The notes under the pieces are model-generated. The model did no database searches. It was not told the DNA's origin and worked only from the letters and a program-made list of their open reading frames with translations. DNA of 64,000 nucleotides. It comes from Euphorbia lathyris (lineage: Eukaryota > Streptophyta > Magnoliopsida > Malpighiales > Euphorbiaceae). The position numbers and the translations under genes are program-made. Every line of letters starts with the position of its first letter. Positions within the stretch are counted from its first letter, which is position 1. The stretch lies in assembly GCF_963576675.1 (NCBI RefSeq), contig NC_088911.1:77715256-77779255 (forward strand), given 5' to 3'. Below are positions 57,946-64,000 of the stretch, in pieces.

Positions 57946-59740
57946 ATGGTCCATGTTCAGAGTTCAGTTTCTCATCTTGTAATTCAACCTACAGTCCAGT
58001 CTGTAGTTGAACCGGTAATTCATCTTAATCAAAGACTTGAAGATATTTTGAGTACTTCAGCCGCATTTCATCGTGGCTTGGTTAATTCTTGTAATCATCC
58101 ACTATTGAAACTGCTTGTTACACCAACCTTGGACCAGAGGATTGACGCCTTCCTCGGGTCATTAGATCCTAAACAACATAGTTTTATGGATGGTTTGACA
58201 AGGCAGTTAATCTACAATATGGGATCTGTTCAAGAGTCAATGAACAACCTTCGAGTTGATCATGCTACGCAAATGGAGGTTATGCATATGAAGTTGAAGG
58301 AGGCAATGGATGCTGGTAGACATAGTGATCGAAGAGGGTCAGTTGCTTGCTCTATTGGACATCATGTTGCTCAAACATGTCTTAGGAAGCGGGGATTTTC
58401 TGAAGAATATCAGCCTAAGGTATTTAGAGGAAGATCAAAGAAAAGGCCTAAATGCCCTTCACATCGAAGGCGTCACCATTCAACTTCGCCTAATAAGCAT
58501 GTTCCGAAGCTAGAAGGATCTAGGTCCCTAAAGCGGTGTATGGGCATTCGTTATGATTCCACCGAATCTCTGATTTGTCGTTACAAAGCTCATAAGAAAA
58601 AGTTGGAGGTTTCTAGATCTCTTGAATATCATGACCGAAGGCAATCGAAGCCAAATGAAAAGGAATATTCTCTTAAGGAAGAAGTTTATAACCTCATCAA
58701 GAGTGAACATCGGCAAGTGATAAAGGACTAAGGACCAGAGTCCAGGATGCTAGAAACTATGGATGTGGACACTCCTTTAAGTGCGGAGATAATGAGTCAG
58801 CCAATTTTGAGGGGATTTGAATATCCTCTACTTAAAGATTACAATGGTATGACAGATCCAACCCTTATTGTGAAGAATTTTCTTAGAACTACAAACCACT
58901 ACATCAACTGATGCACTCATGTGTCGTTTATTTTCAACGACACTAAGAGATTCGGCTGCTTATTGGTACGACCAACTCTTGTCAGGCTCTATTAGACCTT
59001 TTAAACAAATGTCTAAGGAGTTTGCAGATCATTTTATCACCTCTATTCCTGAGAGCAAAACAATGCAAGATCCTAGCTCTTTGGTGGAAGAGCCTAATGA
59101 ATCTTTAAAGGAATGGGTTGAATGTTTCCAAAGAGTGGTTATTCAGACTAAGCATATGAATGTTGATGGGGCGATGGAAGCTATGGTAAGTAATTACTGA
59201 AGCAAAAATTTATCCAAGGAACTAACCACCCGAAGCCCAAGGAACTTCCCAAATTTGATGAGAAGTGCTAGAGAATTCGTCAAATGGGATAGTCATAAGT
59301 TGAACCCCTTGTTTAAGGAGAGATTGAGTTTGATTCATCAAGCGAATGAGTCCAAGAGCGAAAAAAGTAGAGAGGATAATAAACGATCCAAAGAACACTC
59401 GGATCGAAATTATACTCCTCTGAATGCTCCTTGAAAAGAAATCTTTTACTTGGTGGAAGCAAACAGACAGCACATTCAGTATCATCTGAATCTAAAAACT
59501 TTTGGCCAAAGGCATAACAACCTGTATTGTGAGTTTCATAAGAGTGAAGGCCATGCATGATATGAAAGATTATAGACAGCTAACTATGGAATTGAATAAA
59601 ATGGCTGAAGCAGGAAAATTGGACAAATTCTGGAAGAATATAATCAAGTCAAAAGATTCAAAAGGTAAGCAATATGAAGAAAGGGCTTCTCGTGAACTCA
59701 TTAATATCATTGCTTGACGGCCTAAGAAAGCTCTTTCAGC
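57946..59740 (+). pseudogene. gypsy gag remnant (Retrotrans_gag)
   Basis: The first frame (57946-58731) is a coiled, basic leader. After a TAA at 58729 the frame continues with PILRGFEYPLLKDYNGMTDP, then shifts into MCRLFSTTLRDSAAYWYDQL, SIRPFKQMSKEFADHFITSI and ESLKEWVECFQRVV, the Retrotrans_gag core of Tat-type gypsy elements. Near 59520 a CEFHKSEGH-like motif marks the region before protease. Several stops and frameshifts make it non-functional. Confidence 0.8.
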
Positions 59741-59780
59741 AAAAAGATGGAGGATTCATAAAGACTAAGAAAGAATTGCT

Positions 59781-61054
59781 GGGTAAATTTCACCAATGGT
59801 GTACAACTTTTGCCCTATTTCACACTTTGATGTACAACCTTCAATTTGTCTCACTAATATGTACGACCTTATAGGTGACCTCCCACTATGGTGTACAGCC
59901 GGTTAAAATGATCGGTCAACGCATGGTCAACGCGCCACCTCATCATTTTTTTCATCCTACCCATTTAAAAAGTGGGACCCACTCCTTCTACAATTATAAA
60001 AATACTCTTATTCCTAATATAATTACTAAAATACCCCTATCCAACTCATCTCTCAATTTTTTGCTTTTCCTGTATTCCTCTCTCTCACTCATCTCTCTCT
60101 AAATTTACTTTTCTTGAGTGGATCTGGAAACATTTCTCCATAGAATTCATGTTTATTTTTTTGTTTCATACAGATTTTAAGTATTTTTTTCTATTCATCT
60201 TTTACATTTTTGTTTTTGTTCTTATATAAAACAAATAAAAACAATTTTTTATTTCTGTTAATTTTTATACATCTCTCAATCAATCAACTACTTTGAGATT
60301 ATTTTTTTTTTAACCAGTTCTACTTTGAGATTTATTTTCTATATCCAGCAACCCTTGTTAATTTCAAATGAGTTTTCATCGCCCACGTTCTGCAACAGCT
60401 TCTTCAGCAGAGGAGAAGTTCGACACGGAAGCGGCGTTTACACCTTCGAGGTTCTGCAACAACGTCCTTAGTGGAGGAGAAGTTCGCTACGGAGGCGGCG
60501 TTTGCATCTCGGACGTTCCGCAATAGCTTCTTCAGCAGAGTAGAGGCCCAACATGAAGGCAGTGTTTGCATCTCCGACGATCTAACATCTTCAGCGGAGG
60601 GGAAAGTATAGCTCCGGCATATGGGTAAAAGAGAAGATGATGAAATTGGGTTGGATAGGTGTGAAATTTGATCACTAAAACCAGGCAATATGAATCTGGG
60701 GTTTCAAAATGAATTGGGTTTGCATATGGATACTATAGAGAAGAGTGGAGAGAGAGAGGAGTTACAGAGAGTGGAAGAGTGAGAAGTTGGGGGAGGAAGA
60801 AAGATGGGTTTTTAATTAGGGGAAAACAAAAGGTTATAAAAGTAATTTTAATTAGTGGTCTAACAATTCAATTTTTTTGGAGTTAAAAAATGATGAGGTG
60901 ACGCATTGACCAAGCGTTGACCGGTCATTTTAACCGGCTGTACACTATAATGGGAGGTCATCTATAAGGTCGTACATATTAGTGAGACAAATTGAAGGTT
61001 GTACACCAAAGTGTGAATAAGGCAAAGGTTGTACACCATTGATGAAATTTACCC
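59781..61054. mobile_element. Mutator-like element M4, inserted in the gypsy element
   Basis: Ends GGGTAAATTTCACCAATGG and GATGAAATTTACCC. The flanking repeat is AAGAATTGCT on both sides (59771-59780 and 61055-61064), a 9-bp Mutator-type duplication plus one matching base. Excision restores the gypsy frame (KKELL / NQSLSFL). Arms of about 250 bp are inverted copies. A 64-bp tandem repeat lies in the centre. Confidence 0.9.
60387..60577. repeat. 63-64-bp tandem repeat inside M4
   Basis: About three units start GTTCTGCAACAGCTTCTTCA (60387), at 60451 and at 60514. They include GCGGCGTTTGCATCT and are much more GC-rich than their surroundings. The minus strand is open across them, but no protein family is recognisable. 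Confidence 0.8.
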
Positions 61055-61064
61055 AAGAATTGCT

Positions 61065-61495
61065 GAATCAAAGTCTGAGTTTTCTTTCGGTAATTTCAGG
61101 CGACAAGAACATAACGATGCCTTGGTCATTGAAATTTTGCTGGAAGAATCAAAGTTTGTAGGGTATTCATAGATATAACAACCATCGTTAAAATTATTAC
61201 CTGTAAGGCCTACGAGGCATTGTGTCTTGAAGATGATAGGCTTGTTCCAACTCCGTTACCACTGGTGGAGATATCAAGGCATTCAGTACCTCTTCTTGGC
61301 AGTGTACAGATGGTCGTTTCTATTGGGGACAGTCCGGTTAAATGGCATTCTAAGGTCGAGTTCTTGGTGATTGATTATGTACTACCATACAATTTCATAA
61401 TTAGACGTCCGTTTCTGTCTGAATCGGCAGGTGCTTTGTCAATACATCATTTGGCATGGCAGATTCGAACAAAAGTAGGTATGGTAGTTGCTTAA
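61065..61495 (+). pseudogene. gypsy aspartic protease region remnant
   Basis: The stretch from 61220 reads LVPTPLPLVEISRHSVPLLG, then VKWHSKVEFLVIDYVLPYNF and IIRRPFLSESAGALSIHHL, matching the C-terminal half of Tat gypsy protease (FLVVD...YNAILGRPxL). The N-terminal active-site DTG region is not intact. Confidence 0.7.
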
Positions 61496-61613
61496 GGAAA
61501 TCAAATTGTAGCTCAGGCGACTAATCTGGCCTCTTTATACATGAAGCCAGCACAAGATCCTATGGAAGAAGAAAGAGAGCGAGCTGAGCCAGTAGGGGCG
61601 CACTGGAGACTTT

Positions 61614-62596
61614 ATGGTTAGTGAGGGAAAGTTTGTCAAAATTGCTTTAGAAATCCCAGAACAGCCGAAGGCAAATATTGTTTCAACATTGAAAGCAAAC
61701 ATCGAAGCTTTTTCTTGGACCCCAATGGATATCACTAGAATTTCTCCAGATCTTATGATGCACTCTTTGAACATTCAAAAGGATGCTCCTCTTATTAAAC
61801 AAAATTAAGAAATCATGGTCTAGAGAAGCAAAAAAATCATTAAAGTCGAAGTAAAAAAAAGTTATTAGACTGTCATCACATCAAAGAAGTAATCCATGTG
61901 AAGTGGATAGCCAATGTGGTCTTGGTGAAAAAGGCTAATGGTAAATGGCTTGTGTGGGTAGACTTTACGGATCTCAACAAAGCATGTCCTATAGATTCTT
62001 ATCCACTACCATGCATCGATATGCTTATCGATTCAACAGCAGGCTTCGCCATTTATTCCCTTTTAGATGCGGTAGCAGGGTATCATCAAATCCCAACGGA
62101 TCCCAAAGATCTCTTAAATACATATTTCAAAACAGGCGAAGGAACGTACAGATACAATGTTATGCCATTCGACCTAAAAAATACAGGAGCAACTTACCAA
62201 CGACTAGCAAACAAAATTTTTGGAAACCTTATTGGAGATAAAGTTGAAGTATATATTGATGATATGATCATAAAAAGTAGGTCAGTAAAAGAGCATGTAG
62301 CAGACTTAGCCACAGTTTTTTCCATATTGCAAGAGCATAACCTTAAGTTGAACCCAGAGAAGTGTACGTTCAGTGTTTCTTTAGGGAAGTTTCTGGGTTT
62401 TAGGATATCTCAGAGGGGCATAGAAGCAAATCCTGATAAAATTCAGGCCATAGTCAACATGGAACCTCTAAAGAAGATCAATGATGTGCAGAAGCTTAAC
62501 AAAAAGATCAATGTCTTGGGGCATTTCATTTATTGTTTGGCCAAGTGTTGTATGCCTTTTTACAAGAGCCTAAAAAGGGTAAAAAAAAAAAATTGA
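61614..62596 (+). pseudogene. gypsy reverse transcriptase remnant
   Basis: A pre-RT block at 61614-61808 (NIEAFSWTPMDITRISPDLM) is followed, after a stop at 61806, by the RT frame 61898-62596. Motifs: VVLVKKANGKWLVWVDFTDL, NKACPIDSYPLP, SLLDAVAGYHQI, PFDLKNTGATYQRL, and the catalytic YIDD in VEVYIDDMIIKS, then HNLKLNPEKCTF and GFRISQRGIEANPDK. The YIDD box and order are typical of Ty3/gypsy. The frame ends in a run of lysine codons at a probable A-tract indel. Confidence 0.88.
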
Positions 62597-62600
62597 CTAG

Positions 62601-63126
62601 ATGAATGAATGCCACATGTCATTCGAGCAATTAAAGAGCTTTTTTGCTTTACCTTCATTACTTAGTCGGCCTTTGCATGGTGAAATGTTATATTTGTATA
62701 TAAGTGTAGTCGAGGATCCGATTGGCATGGTCTTAATTTGGGAGGAGGTAATAGAGCGATTGCATGTGTATTATATCAGTAGAGTTTTGAGGGATGCAGA
62801 GGTCATATATCCGAAACTTGAAAAACTTGCTTTTTGTGTGGTTATCACTGCACAATAGTTAAGGCATTATTTTCAGAGCCATTCTATTGTTGTCAGAACT
62901 GATATGCCTTTAAGGAAAATCCTACATAGGCCTGAAAGATTGGGGAGAATTGTTGAATGGGCTTTGAAGTTAACGGAGTTCGACATCTGATTTGAACCTC
63001 GAAGGCATTTAAAGGAAAAATGTTAGCTAATTTCTTAATTTAAATTTCGGAGGAGAAGGGTCTTATCTCAAAGATTTCAAATATCTGGGAAATCTTCATC
63101 GATGGCAGCTCAAATAAGGAAAGGGT
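62601..63126 (+). pseudogene. gypsy RNase H remnant, truncated by an LTR insertion
   Basis: MSFEQLKSFFALPSLLSRPL, LYLYISVVEDPIGMVLI, YYISRVLRDAEVIYPKLEKL and HSIVVRTDMPLRKILHRPER are the RNase H of Tat-type Pol. A TAG at 62856 and others break it. A second RNase H-like start (WEIFIDGSSN, about 63090) is cut at 63127. Confidence 0.8.
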
Positions 63127-63909
63127 TGAAGGAAAATAGACAAGTCTAGGCACAGCGGAATAATAAAAATTTTATCTATTTTATCTATTTCCTTTTTTCC
63201 AAGATCCGTTAATCGTTATTTCATACAAAGAGGGATAGAACGAAATACCTTTTTTGACGAACTATCTACAGTTGCAAACGAAGTGCCCACAACTCTTAAT
63301 CCGTGTATCATGAACAATGATCATAACAGAAAAGAAAAGTGATTAGTAATCAACCAATGAATAGCAATCTAAATTGATTGCCTCTAAAGGAATCGACACG
63401 AGATCAAAGAGAGAGTAAAAAAGAGAGTAATTTAGACGGGATGATTTCGGAATAATTCATTAGCCGCTGAACTATGTTGGCCAAATTTTCTAGGGTGAGG
63501 GGTCTATTTATAGACTTCTCAAATCCTAACCCTAGTTGTATTATTTAATTAATCAATTAGAATCCAATTCGGAATAGAATTACTAATTAGAAAATTAAAT
63601 AAATACTTATTATTATCTTAATAATATCAAAATATATTTAGATAATAATTCTAATCCAATTAGATATTAATTTAAGTTAGGGATAATTAATTAGAGTTAT
63701 AATCACATTAAAATTTCTAATTAATATTATCAGATAATCATATAATTTAATTTACAATTATAATCCAATTATAATTATTAATCAAACTATTTTATCCTTA
63801 GTTCTACTATAAATTTCGGCCCACTATATTAAGTCCCTCTAAATTACAGTTCCGTTCTCTGGTTCCAAGTCTCATGTGCGACCCATAAAGATGTTTATTT
63901 CTACTAGCC

Positions 63910-63992
<83 letters not shown>

Positions 63993-64000
63993 CTGTAGGT
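63127..64000 (-). mobile_element. LTR of the 51181-52956 family, inverted, running off the window
   Basis: The first 250 bp (TGAAGGAAAATAGACAAG, then CTATCTACAGTTGCAAACGA and later AGACTTCTC) match the reverse complement of the solo LTR at 51181-52956. It therefore lies in minus orientation with its LTR end at 63127. Whether it is a solo LTR or a full element cannot be seen. Confidence 0.75.
63909..63991. repeat. (TA)n(GA)n microsatellite
   Basis: A pure TA run of about 50 bp is followed by a GA run of about 32 bp. The solo LTR family member at 51181-52956 has only a short TA tract at the corresponding place. Confidence 0.95.

Larger units (their letters stand above)
57640..63126 (+). mobile_element. 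Tat-lineage Ty3/gypsy retrotransposon, decayed and truncated
   Basis: The left part (57780-57850) reads AAGCATCAGAGAGGGTTCAC then CGGTCCTCTGGCCCC, the pattern found near the end of Tat-type LTRs. Gag, protease, RT and RNase H follow in the gypsy order. Element M4 interrupts the region between gag and protease (59781-61054). The right side is cut at 63127 by another LTR element within RNase H, and integrase and the 3' LTR are not seen. The left boundary is uncertain. Confidence 0.7.

Noticed and set aside
60404..60688. Minus-strand protein of 94 residues in M4
   Set aside because: It is open because of the GC-rich tandem repeat; no domain is recognisable and it lies in a non-autonomous element.
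1..64000. CRISPR arrays, operons, bacterial-type regulatory sites
   Set aside because: The sequence is plant nuclear DNA; no regularly spaced repeats with unique spacers or bacterial gene organisation occur.

Overview
The window reads as nuclear DNA from a eudicot plant. It is AT-rich, has spliced genes with plant-type introns, an Au SINE, Athila- and Tat-type Ty3/gypsy elements, CACTA, Mutator-like and hAT elements, and two genes of typical plant families (WAT1-related and bHLH subgroup IVc). I cannot name the species.

Layout. Positions 1-1829 hold no gene. A decayed Ty1/copia polyprotein fragment (1830-2205) is cut at 2206 and resumes at 38913, ending in its polypurine tract and a short LTR (about 39547). 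The 36.7 kb between is a nest of transposons whose boundaries can be read from target-site duplications. CACTA element A (2206-38909, TSD TCT) contains inverted CACTA B (4111-23871, TSD ATG), CACTA C (about 25214-29679) and CACTA D (29874-38354, TSD TTA). B in turn carries a solo LTR (4363-6179, TSD GTTGA) and an internally deleted Athila-type retrotransposon (8793-22721, TSD CCTAA). The Athila element is itself hit by a hAT-like MITE (10248-10626) and a near full-length L1-type LINE (10865-16604, 15-bp TSD). D carries an Au SINE (32948-33138, 17-bp TSD).

The most striking content is in A, B and C. With insertions removed each is about 4.0-4.5 kb, and each carries one copy of a four-exon gene for a ubiquitin-conjugating-enzyme (E2) fold protein. 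A and B copies are broken. The C copy (28086-28802, minus) can be read as an intact 143-residue E2-like protein if intron 2 uses a GC donor. All three lack the catalytic cysteine, replaced by Ser (A), Tyr (B) and Gln (C). D is a different CACTA family: it encodes a Ulp1-type (C48) cysteine protease protein and has captured fragments of a SPRY-domain gene and a PPR gene.

Positions 39548-42833 are mostly repeat-derived (a Mutator-like MITE, a 5S rRNA-like pseudogene, direct repeats). The only ordinary host genes lie at 42834-48691: a seven-exon WAT1-related transporter gene (+) and a five-exon bHLH IVc gene (-), converging on a 1.5 kb spacer that holds a LINE RNase H remnant.

From 49.5 kb to the end the window is repeats again: a family of long-TIR Mutator-like elements (four copies, two in a nest with a hAT MITE), a LINE deletion derivative with a tandemly repeated 5' end, a solo LTR, a decayed Tat-lineage gypsy element (57640-63126), and the start of another LTR element that runs off the window.
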